Part shown: one piece after another, positions 35,101-46,600 of the stretch
Layout: every line of letters starts with the position of its first letter
Numbering within the stretch: the first letter of the stretch is position 1
Assembly: GCA_950295325.1 (NCBI GenBank)
Contig: OX485809.1
Span: forward strand, 6,696,001-6,760,000
DNA length: 64,000 bases
Direction: 5' to 3'
Source of the DNA: Polytrichum commune
Taxonomy: Eukaryota; Streptophyta; Polytrichopsida; Polytrichales; Polytrichaceae
Program-made: the position numbers and the translations under genes
Notes under the pieces: generated by a model
What the model saw: only the letters and a program-made list of their open reading frames with translations
Databases searched by the model: none
What the model was told of the DNA's origin: nothing

Positions 35101-36309
35101 CACCGATGTTCCTGCTTGGAACAAGCTCCATGAATCATACTATGAGTGTATTTTTGCATTTGCGAAATCTAACCTCTATGATCATGGTGTCCTTGTTCTT
35201 ACCCATTGTGCAAGTGCCAGTGTTTCTAGGAGTATTTTCGATTGGGCACACACTTATGACTTCTACGTCGCGGAAGATTGGTTTGGAATGAATGATTTGG
35301 ACCTCCAATCTCCCGTTGTTCCCTCTGGAGTGGTAAGCAAGTCTCCCTCTCTTCCCCTTCCGTATTGCTTATCATTTCAATTTCAATTCAATTTCAATTC
35401 AATTTCATTTCAATTCAATTTTATTTTCATTGTTGCAGACTCGGAAGTTCAGCATCAAAGTTCTTGTTCGTGTTAACTCCGTTCTTAGAGTGCGGGAGGA
35501 GGCCATACAAGAGTGTGGTTACAACCTCCAACGAGATGGATGGTTGAATACCTTCACCGATGAGAACAACCAGACGATGCGCAGTGATGGGGTACCTTGG
35601 CGAAGTGCCCATGAGAAGCATCCTATTTTTTTTTCCATCCTTCTCGCTACTCTCACCGACAAGAATGATGTTATTATGGACTGGCAGTGTGGTGTAGGTA
35701 CGCCTTGTTTTTCAACTTCATCCTTACTTTGAATTTTCTATTATTTTTCCTTGACTAGTTTCCATACTAACATTTTACCTCTCGTTGCTTTAGGTGGTTC
35801 GATTACAGCATGTCGCTCCCTTGAGCGGCATATTGTGGCCCTTGAGAGTGACCCCGTCATTTTCAATTCACTCCTACTCCCCATGCGCGATCCCCAGCCT
35901 GCGCGTATATCTCGCTCAGTTACCGCACCGTCTACATCTATCTTTGATCCTCCTCAAAAGATGACCAAGAGGGCATTCGGATTCCTTTGTGTGTAAGTTT
36001 GCTTTCTATATTTTGCCATGTTTGCCTTGATTTCAAATTCTCATTTTCTAGTGTCATCATGTTTCTAATCCTTTTGCTTGGGTGTTTAGAGAGCCAGCGG
36101 AGGTCACAGTCATTCGTCGAGACATGTTTTCAAGTCCTCCAAAGCCGTTTGAGCTTCCCCCGTATGCTAGTGCAATGGCGGATTGTTTTGCGAAGGCGGA
36201 GTCCCCATCTCCTCGCGTTCGTCATTTCTCGCATGGGACACGAAATCTTTTCTTGTTAGAAGCAAATGAGGGTGAGGAGAGTGATAGGGAATGTTCTCCA
36301 AGCCCTTAG
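32113..36309 (+). pseudogene. ParB-like / N6-N4 DNA methyltransferase-like fusion, 11 exons, two in-frame stops
   Basis: Exons: 32113-32241, 32332-32906, 33000-33195, 33284-33481, 33583-33801, 33883-34124, 34228-34903, 34997-35332, 35439-35697, 35794-35992, 36090-36309. All ten GT-AG junctions agree in phase, giving 1082 positions. Residues ~95-240 look like a ParB/sulfiredoxin-fold domain: IPLCRLRALPLVRPISEVEV, then FFVWECNHRLTAWWRHI (compare the G-x-H/R-R motif of ParB; the expected Gly is Cys here), then VDCIVVD. A Pro/Ser-rich basic linker (APRRKGRAKK) is at ~590-640. Residues ~745-965 look like a beta-class DNA methyltransferase: LDLLFADIPENLP at the DPPY position, DHGVLVLTHC, AHEKHPIFFSILL, and DVIMDWQCGVGGSITACRSL followed by ERHIVALESD for the D-x-F-x-G-S/G-G motif. 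In-frame TAG (32542-32544) and TAA (32674-32676) break the ParB-like part. The catalytic DPPY is not canonical. Family assignment is by motif only. Confidence 0.7.
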
Positions 36310-37264
36310 TTTATCATTTTGGTTTTGGAGATAATAACTCCGTTTGTTGTTGTTATCCGGCTTTAATAAAAGTTGTGTGTTGGTTTTATTTTTGATATCC
36401 GGCGCAAGTTTCATTCTTTCTCTCCATTATTTCATATTCATAATGTCAATCCGCATTGCATTCTTTATTTTTTCTTCATCGTTCGGATCTCTTAACTTCT
36501 ATTCACAAAACAATCTAGCTCTCGGCTCTTAGTGTGAGATCTTAGTTATAGGGGGACCATACTTTCTATTAGTGTGGATGGTTTATTTTATGGTTGTGCA
36601 CACTAATCACATTGGCCGTCTTCCAATCCCAATTGTTATATAGCAATTGGAAGTTTTGTTTGGCACGCGAACATAACCTCGTCAAACTTTTTAAATTGAA
36701 CTTCATGTTGTTCTCAAAGAGCCGGCACGTCACCTCAAAAATTTCCAAGAGGATTCTAAGGTTGGACTTGGGGGATTTGTCTTTGAGGTCTTTGGCTAAG
36801 CTAAGGACTGAATTGGAAGGTTGTTATGGTGCGACGGAGTTTTATGGCATGTTCTTTGGATCATTTTACCCATATTGGACATGCCCGGCAGATAGGGTGT
36901 AGATGGCCCTAAACTAGAGTATATAGCTATTTTAACTAACTACCCATTTTTGTAAGTCTTGAGGTTGGCTACATTTTGTTAACCAATAAAATATTTTGTG
37001 TATGGTATTTTGATTTCAATTTGGTGACGTCAGCCTTAATTTAATATGATACATTTGAAAACATATACTATAAGATGTTTGATAACAAATGCAATCTTCC
37101 ACGCCTATAGGATCCGTTGGTTTCTCAAACAATTCTGGGTTATTATGTCCACGGGAATGGGGGTACCTTTCCAAATATAGAATTCAAACTATCTCTAATT
37201 CCACGGAAATAGGCACTGCTTCTCCTAAAATTACCCAACAAAATCTAAATTTTCCGCTCTCCAA
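36310..37264. other. MULE right-end sequence without a supported gene
   Basis: A 102-codon open frame (36594-36902, plus) has no recognisable motif. The remainder is subterminal sequence ahead of the inverted repeat, including the 'ccacggaaatagg' word that matches the left end in inverse. Confidence 0.5.
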
Positions 37265-37293
37265 TCTCCGCTCTCCGCTCTACGCTCACATAC
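37265..37293 (-). repeat. MULE right terminal inverted repeat core
   Basis: 29 bp identical in inverse to 19705-19733. Confidence 0.92.
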
Positions 37294-37302
37294 TTGAGTT
37301 TC

Positions 37303-37314
37303 CCGAAGCTGCAT
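37303..37314 (+). repeat. Target site duplication of the MULE, right copy
   Basis: CCGAAGCTGCAT, same as 19682-19693. Joining the two flanks at one copy restores continuous piggyBac sequence. Confidence 0.85.
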
Positions 37315-38331
37315 ACTTCAAAGTACAATAATCTTCATAATGAAGAATTCTTCTAAACTGGGATGGAGAACACAATCTTCTGACTCGCGTCGTACTAGCC
37401 CAACTCCCTTCTTTAATTCCCTGGAAGTAGTGGCACTAATCTACTACAGTAAGCAATTCGTGCACAACACCCGCTCCGAAAATAAGAATACTGCAGTTAT
37501 TTCGTTATTGACACCCAAACCTTCTTACCCATCTCCCTGATCGACTGGACCTACAGTCCAGCTGCTACATTGCATCATCAACTCAATTGAACCCCACAAA
37601 CAAGGTTAGCGGAATCGACAGCTGGAGGGGAAACAACCCCAAAAGAAGGAAAAAAATAAGAAGGGCAGTGCGTCTTGACCACAGTGACTGCTGGCAAAAT
37701 CAGCAACACATCACAAAATATTGGACTTTCTAATCCTCTAATAACCTTAGCTGACAAACATTGCAGAAGAATATCGCATTTCCTACCGCTTCAGCTACAT
37801 ACTCTTCATACTGGCACAAAAAATGTCCCCAAAGCTAGGATCTGCAGCACCAAGACTGCAAAATGCTCAGAAACACCTGAAGCTCACAATGGGTTCTGAA
37901 GCTTAACCAAGTCTGATTGATCACGCTTGTGTTCACAAAATCTAAAGTAGCACTCTCTGGAAAATGTACTGGAACCCACAATCTAACTCTCCGCTTCTAG
38001 TAATACCTCTTTATGTGGCAGAAGTAACCAGAACGTCAATAAAAAAGCTTGCAAACTGTCAATCCCACAACTAGACAGAAAACAAATTTTCGGCTGACAA
38101 GTGTTTTCACGGCCCTCCTCAAACAATATCTTTGCTATCAGTTTGCAGCTCAAAGATGGTTGGCATTAGAAGTGCCCTGCCACAGACCTTCACAATTCAG
38201 GTGTCCAATAATTCGAAAAAGAGGTATTTAGACACACCCAATGTATCCCCAGGAGATAGATAGTGTAGTGCAGCTCAGAATAAAGAGTTTGAGAGGATCA
38301 TTATCGCCCAGATTATCTACACAGGACTCAC
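37315..38331. other. piggyBac right arm, gene-free part
   Basis: Short open frames only. The terminal exons of the minus-strand gene described at 38332-39339 may lie here, but I could not place them. Confidence 0.4.
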
Positions 38332-39339
38332 CACGTTGGCGTGCCGGTGTCGAATCAGGGGGGGAGGTCCAAATGCGTTTGGTACATCGCTCTCCGGCAT
38401 GGGCATCTGCAGCATGGGCGACAGATCCGCCAATCCGCACTCTGCTGTGGTCGCCTTCTTCAATCTCCCTGAACATCGAGGTTTCGGCGTAGTCTCCCCC
38501 ACCTCTGCAAACGCCTTCCACTGCTGTTCCTTCCTCAGGCGCTTGAAGCCTGACTTCGCCGTCGTGAAGGGTGGCTGCGTGCAGTGGGCAACATCCACGT
38601 CCTCTGTCATGCCCCCTTTGTGAACATGGATCATCGGAGGAACGACCACCTGCAGAGGCAGTCAACAGGACAACGGAACAACGCGTCGAACTCTTAGTGT
38701 CCGGCACATCACAATGAGGCAGGCGCAAGCCATCTGCACTGACACAACTACTCGAACAATGCAAAACAGAATTTACCTTCTTCGCCCTGGACTTCCGAGT
38801 AGGCTTTGACTTCGTGATTGGGTCGACATTCTCCTTCCCACCGTCCTGGACTATCCCCCCCTACAAGGTGTTCCACGACAAGAAACAAACATTTCAACAC
38901 AGGGGTTAACCAACTATTATATTTGAAACATGTTGAGACTTACGAAACCATCATCATCTAAATATACTTGTGTCCAAACCCTTGGTCTCCGAACAGCTGG
39001 AACCAACAATGTATACACACTGCCTCCCCAAGCACATGTCTTGCACAACTACAAAGTTTTCAGATGCGGAGGATCATGTGTGATGTGAGGTTCCTTTACT
39101 CTCTTCATCAAAGCGGGTAGAGCAAGGTCAGTTGTTGCAAGAATTAATGATGTGGATGATGGGCGCTATTTCAATGTCATCACAATTGTGTAGATGATTG
39201 TGTGCACTCAATGTGCAGGGGAACCGCAGGTGCAATCTGTACACACTACCTGGGTGTGCAGAGGCTGTCTTTGGTCCAGTGGTGGCCCTCGGCTCTCGTC
39301 CGCCGCGAGAGGAGTGCATAATTCCGCATGGCATATCTC
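38332..39339 (-). CDS. Unrecognised spliced gene in the piggyBac right arm (partial model)
   Basis: Three minus-strand exons are supported by open frames bounded by AG and GT. 39339-39250 encodes EICHAELCTPLAADESRG and onward. 38860-38777 encodes IVQDGGKENVDPITKSKPTR and onward, ending SRAKK. 38649-38332 encodes VVVPPMIHVHKGGMTEDVDV and onward, ending RHRHANV. All three have lengths divisible by three and join in phase. The product is rich in Lys/Arg and Pro and resembles a nuclear regulatory protein, but I recognise no domain. Start and end exons are not identified; the open frame at 40921-41490 may be its 5' part. It is transcribed toward the transposase side of the element. Confidence 0.45.
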
Positions 39340-40920
39340 CTGGAAAGCAATTACCTCACGGGAATGAGTCAGTTTGCCCAACGACGCATATCTCAAATTA
39401 ACAAAAACAGAGCAAGGCTACCCCAAGCCAATTCCACCAAGCCTTAGCAACACAAGCAAATGTCTCTACTGCGGTCACGCCATAGCCATTACCACGCCAA
39501 TCTAAGGGCCCTTGAAAATCGTTCGAAGGGCATGCCGTGAGAAATAGGAATCCAACTTTGTAATTGATGGGCTGTCAAGCTTAGTGTAAAGTGAAGTGGA
39601 ACATGGTGAGGGACCGCAACATATTATGTGGGCATATTCAAAATTGTGGGTGGTCATGTAACATGTGTTATTTCTTATATTTTCACATGGTGGAGTTTCA
39701 CCACTAAGTGTCTAATCCTTTCACCTTGTCGTGACGGAGTTAGTTTGAGAAAATCCAAGGTCTCACATATCTAGTCCAATTATCAAAAGAATTCCAAGTT
39801 TAGTGGATTGCAAATTTTGTAGCACCTAACACACTGAAACCCGAAATCCAGATTGTTTCGATCCAAAGTTTGCGCTCGATAGCTGCAAAACCCAAAACCA
39901 CTCCACAGTGCGAACGTTGTGCAGAGTATGCAAAAGCAGATGGAACTCACGCAAGTATCCGCCTCTAAACCAGAAGAGCTCATCCCTCTGCCTTTTCAGA
40001 CTATGACTGAATATTCAACAAATCATCGCAAAAAAACCAGAAATGCGGAGCACAAAATAGTTGTTGGGTTTAACAAGACTAATGTGACACCAACTCCTGA
40101 TGATGAGGACACAGTAATATATGGAACAGATGACCTCCGACATCAACTTAGGGTCCATCAAATTTTTAGCAAAAAACATAAACTCAGAGCACAAATAGGT
40201 GTTGGACTCCAAAATTACCAACGCTACTAATATGTCGAAGCACTGTGCTTATGAATGCACGGTAACAACATCACCCCCCCGCACCGCCGAATCTGGCGTC
40301 GCAAGGATATCAGGCCGACACGCAACTATCAACAAATTCTCACCATAAACCGTTAACCGAGAGTGAAAATACCTGCCGGATTCCAACACCACCAAGATGA
40401 CCCCAACTCGTGATGATGAGGAGAGCACATCACTAACATCACCTCTGACCGGCGAAGATGACCCAAAACCCTGACCCCCGACCGAAACATATGATTCAAA
40501 TTCTCACGAATGACCATAAACCCACTTCGTTATTGGTGTTGATCCCAACTGAACCTATGTGTCCCGAGTCGCAATGAAGCTGAACGATATGGCCATCACC
40601 CTTACCAATTGATGTACATGGTGAAGAAGCTGATCGCTTCCCACTGCGGAGAAGGGGCGATCCGAACCACGGCGGCTGACATCAAAATATAAACAGCAGC
40701 ACGAACCAAGGAAAGTCACTAAGCTACTCATGATAACGATGTCGATGTCGACCCGGCGGGAGCGGTCCCAGGATCATGGCTTTTATCGCCGAGCATCTCG
40801 GTGAACAAAGTATCCTTCCAACAGAAGACTGCAGATGGAATACCAACCGCCAGCAATTCAAAGACACCTCACACTAAACCAACATAACTCCCCACAGAAG
40901 GAAATGGAAAATCGGTGCAC

Positions 40921-41490
40921 TCAATAGATGATGGATGGCTTGCCTGCGTTGTGCCGATCGGGGTCGATGGCGATGGATCCCGCATGTGCAGCGGCTGTGA
41001 CCCTCCCCGAGCCATCCTCGCGAGTCGCTTCAGTCCTCCCTCCTTCCGTGGGAAAAACGTGTCCACGTAGAATACCCGTCACAATGTCGGGGAACCTCCG
41101 GCGCTCACACCAACCAAGAATTCGAGCCGCGTGCCTGTACCACAGATAGCGGCACCGCTCCTGGACTCCAAATGTGCCTCTGCGATTCCAACGGCCCGGG
41201 CGTGGCTGTGCCAGGAGTGTGCGTGCATCCAGGAGCAACACAGCCCGTGCTGCGCCTTCCTCTGAAACTCCCTGCCCTGTGAACCAGTTGTGCAATTCAG
41301 CCTCCAAAGAAATGTGGTTAGCGAACTCCCAGGTGCTGCTCCTCTCCATGTATACGCGACCCTCGTGGTGAAACGAACTTGGGTGTGCAACCACGGATCG
41401 GCTGCAGAGTTTGAAAAGGGGTAAGGGACAATCTCTATCAACCAAAGCCTCTTGTTCCAAATCCATAAGCGCCATTTCCCCCTCTCCCAA
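40921..41490 (-). CDS. Unrecognised 189-codon open frame in the piggyBac right arm
   Basis: An uninterrupted frame starting MGEGEMALMDLEQEAL. It contains a segment that reads like a folded domain (WEFANHISLEAELHNWFTGQ, then VQERCRYLWYRHAARILGW) and an Arg-rich end. I recognise no family. GC-rich composition makes chance open frames likelier here. It could be the first exon of the minus-strand gene that continues at 39339. Confidence 0.35.
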   Translation of the reverse strand: MGEGEMALMDLEQEALVDRDCPLPLFKLCSRSVVAHPSSFHHEGRVYMERSSTWEFANHISLEAELHNWFTGQGVSEEGAARAVLLLDARTLLAQPRPGRWNRRGTFGVQERCRYLWYRHAARILGWCERRRFPDIVTGILRGHVFPTEGGRTEATREDGSGRVTAAAHAGSIAIDPDRHNAGKPSIIY

Positions 41491-41992
41491 AACCTAGTAC
41501 CACAGACGTGGTGGTCACGATCGCAAGAGGCTGTCTACGGTATCCAAATCGCCGGCGCCATGACGTCCGGAGGGCACTCAACAAAACATGGATCTACAAG
41601 AACCCTAAACCTGGAATGGGGAAGGTGGAATGCGATGCAAAAGCGGGGGAATGCCACTGCGAGGCGATGTGCCACACGAGCGTGTCCTCCCAACGACCGT
41701 GACCGGGGGAGGCGGTCACCAACGGCCTCATGATAGAACGTTGCGTCACCACGAGGACCATCCCTGCCGGCACTTCTACGACTACAGTATTCGCTAGGAA
41801 AGCGTAGAAATACCCAAAATACCTCACTTATCTCGACCCCGACATCGCCAACCGGCTCCGAAAATTCCGCGAAAAATCCTGCAGGTTGCATCTGGGTAAC
41901 GCCCACATATCCGTAGTTCGGAGAAAGACCTGGTTCGGTGAATACAGTTCACCAGCAGCCCAGCAAGTTTAACCGTAGGCCATATTGGCTCA

Positions 41993-42008
41993 CAACCTCT
42001 TTTAAGGG
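41993..42008 (-). repeat. piggyBac right terminal inverted repeat
   Basis: CAACCTCTTTTAAGGG, the exact inverse of the left end, next to TTAA at 42009-42012. Confidence 0.9.
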
Positions 42009-42477
42009 TTAAGCGTCCTAGTCCAGGTGAGGGAATGGATATCACATTCATGTTTTCATAACTCAATCTTACCAAATTCGTGAGAATCCATTACATTTCC
42101 CATCAAATCTTGCACACCAATTTATTTCATAACAAGATTACAAGTGTTAAGAAACACTCTTCTCTATCATGGCGCTATTAGCGTACTCAAGTACAATTCC
42201 ACACAACTCAATCACAAGTCCATCTCCTAACGCCACCTTATAATGCCTAATGATCAACCAACTTGCTAATGACTAATCATCTAACTGACATTTTGTGCTA
42301 ACTCTATTAACTAGCTATAACATAATCTAATGTCACACTCATATATTTCTCCCCCCTTATACTATTGCAATCTCACCCCCTTGGACACTTGCCTAAATCC
42401 CACACTATCCTAAGGTATGCAACCCTACTCTAAACCCGGCCCGTTCTCCTAATTCCCACTAGCCAAGCATCCACCTC

Positions 42478-42750
42478 AACCAGTTGCGGCAGTATCCCAA
42501 CTAATTAAGCCCTTCCAGCTGCGGCAGTCTCCCAATCGATAATCCCTTCTAGTTGCGGCAGTATCCCAGCTAAGTAAGCCCTTCCAGCTGTGGCAGTATC
42601 CCAGCTAAGTAAGCCCTTCCAGCTGCAGCAGTATCCCAGCTAAGTAAGCTCTTCCAGCTGCGGCAATATCCTAGCTAATTAAGCCCTTCCAGCTACGGCA
42701 ATATCCCAGCTAATTAAGCCCTTCCAGCTATGGCAGTCTCCCAGTCAATA
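42478..42750. repeat. ~35-bp minisatellite, about eight units
   Basis: Units of the form 'aagcccttccagctgcggca' followed by 'gtatcccagctaagt', with single-base variation between copies. Confidence 0.93.
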
Positions 42751-42869
42751 ATCCAATGTCTACTTAATTTTTAACAAGCCCCCTAACTAATTACTCTACC
42801 AAACCCACTAATTCTACTAAACAACTACCTAATCCCCACATTTTTCTAGCTCTAAGAGCTCACGTTCCT

Positions 42870-42955
42870 AGAGAGGAGAGAGAGAGAGAGGAGGAGAGGA
42901 AGAAGAAGAAGAAAAGAAGAGAGAGGAGGAGGAGGAGGAGGAGGAGGAGGAGAGG
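42870..42955. repeat. Purine-rich GA/GAGGA microsatellite tract
   Basis: An almost pure purine run on the plus strand (gagag, aagaag, gaggag words). It is a compound microsatellite. Confidence 0.9.
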
Positions 42956-43689
42956 GCACCCAAGACCACAAACCCCTTAACCTTCTCCTACTTAGTAGGA
43001 CCTTATCCTATCCACTAAACCCTCACCCCCTAAACCAACAAGAGCATGTTCTAATTCAAACATTTAAATCCAAGGCCCTTCCTCTTGCTTCATCAACCAC
43101 TACTCACTTAACCACAACACTCCCTAATATCATTAAGCTTCTAATTAACCACACAAAATAGGCTTAAGGCCTAAAACATAAACCACACCAAGCCTCACTC
43201 TTTTTATACTTTTGATTGTTTCAATAACACTTCAAATGCAATTCTAAATAAATTCTAAACATAAAACAAATATGAGCAACCATGTTGGGCTCATAAACCA
43301 CCATAATCATGGTTTCTGATAAACCTATACATGTCTTCACACAAATAAGATTTACCTCTTATCCCCACTATCCAAAATACCATAACAAACAAGATAAATG
43401 CCCACCATGACTGTGCATACATATTATGTGGTAATTTCAACCATGATATAACCCTAATTTGTTCGCAAAATAACCTACAAACAACACCATTGCAACCCAA
43501 AGATTACCAATGAAGAATGTTTACAAACAACTTAGGCCTAACCTACATCCCAACAAACACGAACTTCTCAAAATAAGGATGATACAACTACACACAAATT
43601 AGCTTAAACAGTAGGTTTTTTCATAAAATTTCCCAAGAACAAGCATTATGGCTCAATCACAAATACGAACATAGGTCTCAACTTGGATT

Positions 43690-46600
43690 GCTTACCTATA
43701 CAGTTGTATATCCTCCAAATACACTATTCGCCAAAATATTCCCACTACCATCCAACCCAACGCCATGGATAATCAACCCAATCCTAAAAGAAAACCTCAA
43801 AACCTTGTCCACACAGTTCTTTGAAAATAATTCAACCCAATTAAACAAACTCATATAGCTACTCAAAACCAATAACCAATTGACACTAAAACAATGGCAA
43901 ACAACTTGTACCTCACTAGACACCCTTATTTCTAACATCTCAACTTCAATTCAAAACACATGCAACGCACCACCAACTTCAACATTGCAAAACATAATCA
44001 CCAACCAAAAAAAATACCTCCCCAAAAAGCTCCGAAAAAGCTCCGAAAAACATCTTGCAACCTATCATCTTATCCGGAAACTATACATAATTAAAAACAA
44101 CCAAAGATGGAGAAATCAACCCATCATTCAAGACGTCTGCAACCACATTTGTACCAATATACCACCACCTTTGGACCCTACATCACCACATGACCCAATG
44201 GATAGAAGAATTAGCCAAGAAAGTAAAAAATTAAAATTAAAAAACCCGGAAAATCACTACGGAATACACATGAGAACAAATTTCAAAAAACTATATCAAA
44301 ATACCAACAACTATATAATAAAAACCCTAGGAATTAAAGTGAGAGTATTAAAAAACAACAATAACCCCCACTGGATTGCCTCATTGATATATATAACAAC
44401 ATCCTCATGAACCTGGAAGATATTGTCCAAGAAATTCACATCGGACAATCAATCAACAATAAACCAATAGTCCCAACATGCCACTACCAACCCGTTTGCC
44501 AAGAATATTGTACTTGTGGTGTTAGACAATACCCATGGCACAAAGTCCCTAAGTCCATACTCAAAAACACATGCCACCACGATTCTATAAACTCCTAATT
44601 CTATTCTTCATCCATTGTTATAAACAAATCCCTACATTTGGGAAAACAAACCTCATCATATTCTTTTATATTAAAGGTAATACATACCACCTTATCAACC
44701 ACAAACCAATAGCGTGTGCCAAAACATTATTTAAACTATTCACTAGCACATTTACAAGAGTTCTTTCCAAATAATAATGGGGAACGACACCAAAATTTTA
44801 CATGACAATTAGGAAGAATTTAGAGTTAAAAGATGCACATCATGCCAACTACAAACCTTAATATCAACACTAGAAGATACTAGATTCACAAGTTGAGATA
44901 TCTACATATTATATAGAGATCTAAAAAACCCCTTTGGTTCTATTGACCATGCTAGACAACTTGCTATCATGGAAGATTTTGGCTACCCACAAGATGTTGT
45001 AACCTTAGCAGGAAACATATACTCACAATCCACCACCACATTTGTCAGAGACTATTTTGGCAAAACATAACCAATCCCAATACAAAGAAGAACCATACAA
45101 GTATATGCACTAAGTTCATGTCTCTTTATATCTTCGTTGAAACACTCCTCATGTAGTTACACGGAGGAAATAATGGATATTTTTTCAAACCTCCTCATCC
45201 GCATAGGTTGCATACCACAATCAACTCTGCAACCTATGTGGATGATCTAGAACTTATAGCTAATAAACTAACATCCTTTCAACTCCAACTGGACAAACTC
45301 GATAGATATTGTAAATGGGCAAGAATGGACCTTGGCATCACCAAATGTGTGGTCACACGCTACCCCAATAAATCAAATCTAAATCCACAAGCCTTCAAAT
45401 GCGAGCCACAAATGTACTTTAAAAGTTAACCAATACCCATACTTAGCCAACACAATTCATACATCTATATCGGAATCAACCTAGTCCCTTCTCTACAATG
45501 GAAAATACCAACTCACAAAACCACAACTAAATTAATAAACACAATGTAAAGTGCTAGTCGCATGGTCAACCACCATGAATTACAAAAGTAAATATGGCCA
45601 AATTCTTCAATTCACTAGCATACTACAAACAAACTTTTATCTTGAACAAATGAGAGATACTAGACAATCCCCCCCCCCCCCCCCTCGACGGCACAAACCA
45701 TACATGTATATCACATATACATCAGTAACTATCACCCAAAATACGACATAGCCTATAGTTAACACGAGACCTAATCACCATCCCTAAAACAAGATTAGAA
45801 TGGCTATAGAAACAATACCATTAAGCACTAAACCAGTCCCGTAACCTTGAGACCCCTACGTACCTAGCCATTTGAAACATAATTAGGATGGTTGTACCAA
45901 ATTTATAATTATAGGTGACCCCCTCAAACTTTCACAATATACACTTCCAAATGTTATCCTTGACTGTCTTATCAACCTCCTTTCAAATAACCCACTCCTA
46001 CTTTTCATAACTAGTAACAAGCCCTATTACACTCAAACAATTCTACTCCATTCCCTAGAGGCGTAATGTTTGAATCATTAGAAACAACCTTCCAACAAAA
46101 ATGGCAAGGTAATGGATATGCCCACCCACATACAAGAAACAAAGCACAACAAACCCTCCAATGGGCATGCCTTGTTGTTACAAAACTAATATTACCATAT
46201 TAAAATTGGTAGCACAACTTCCATCCCCATAATGGACCCTTCCCATACTCACATGATATTACATACTTCAAAGCCAACACAATCATTTATGAAGAACCAA
46301 CAATCCCGCCAAAACCAAAAATTGAACCTAGGACAAAAAGTAGCGCCATCCATATACTTTGCATACACCATAAAAATACATTTATTGCATCCAATGAATT
46401 TACACATCAAATTGTCACTATTGCTAGCACCCTACAAATTCATGTAACATCCTCACAAGCCACACCACCTACACCATCAGATGTGCCAATAAACCATAGT
46501 ACAAAATGGTACTTTCAGATACATCCCTCAACCAATCACCCAAATCCTAGATACCCACCAAGTCATTAATCTACAACAAAGCCTACTCCTCATATACCCG

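Larger units (their letters stand above)
19694..37302. mobile_element. Giant 17.6-kb MULE-type transposon nested in piggyBac
   Basis: A 29-bp perfect inverted repeat lies near each end (19705-19733 and 37265-37293; core GTATGTGAGCGTAGAGCGG). Imperfect matches extend outward, and inward to a shared 'cctatttccgtgg' (left 19846, right inverse near 37212). A 12-bp direct repeat, CCGAAGCTGCAT, flanks the element (19682-19693 and 37303-37314). This is consistent with the 8-11-bp duplications of Mutator elements plus chance identity. Inside are a MULE transposase (minus), two small basic genes (plus), about 6 kb of palindrome-based satellite, and an 11-exon ParB/methyltransferase-like gene (plus). 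The preserved ends and intact transposase suggest a relatively recent insertion. Confidence 0.9.
8742..42008. mobile_element. Giant piggyBac-type transposon interrupted by a nested MULE
   Basis: The two ends are perfect 16-bp inverted repeats, CCCTTAAAAGAGGTTG, directly flanked by TTAA (8738-8741 and 42009-42012). TTAA is the target site and duplication of the piggyBac superfamily, whose termini typically start CCC. The interior holds a piggyBac transposase ORF (16293-19148, minus). Total span is 33,267 bp. Removing the nested element (19694-37302 plus one copy of its duplication) leaves about 15.6 kb, far larger than the 2.5-3 kb typical of insect piggyBac. Cargo includes a captured, broken METTL2-like gene and an unrecognised spliced gene in the right arm. 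An alternative is that two separate elements supply the two ends. Confidence 0.88.
42013..43689. other. Gene-free stretch right of the piggyBac insertion
   Basis: AC-rich, AT-rich DNA with a minisatellite (42478-42750) and a purine tract (42870-42955). No gene is supported. Confidence 0.5.

Noticed and set aside
8742-42008. LTR retrotransposon explanation for the 33-kb unit
   Set aside because: The ends are inverted, not direct, repeats, and the interior has DNA-transposon transposases but no gag-pol.
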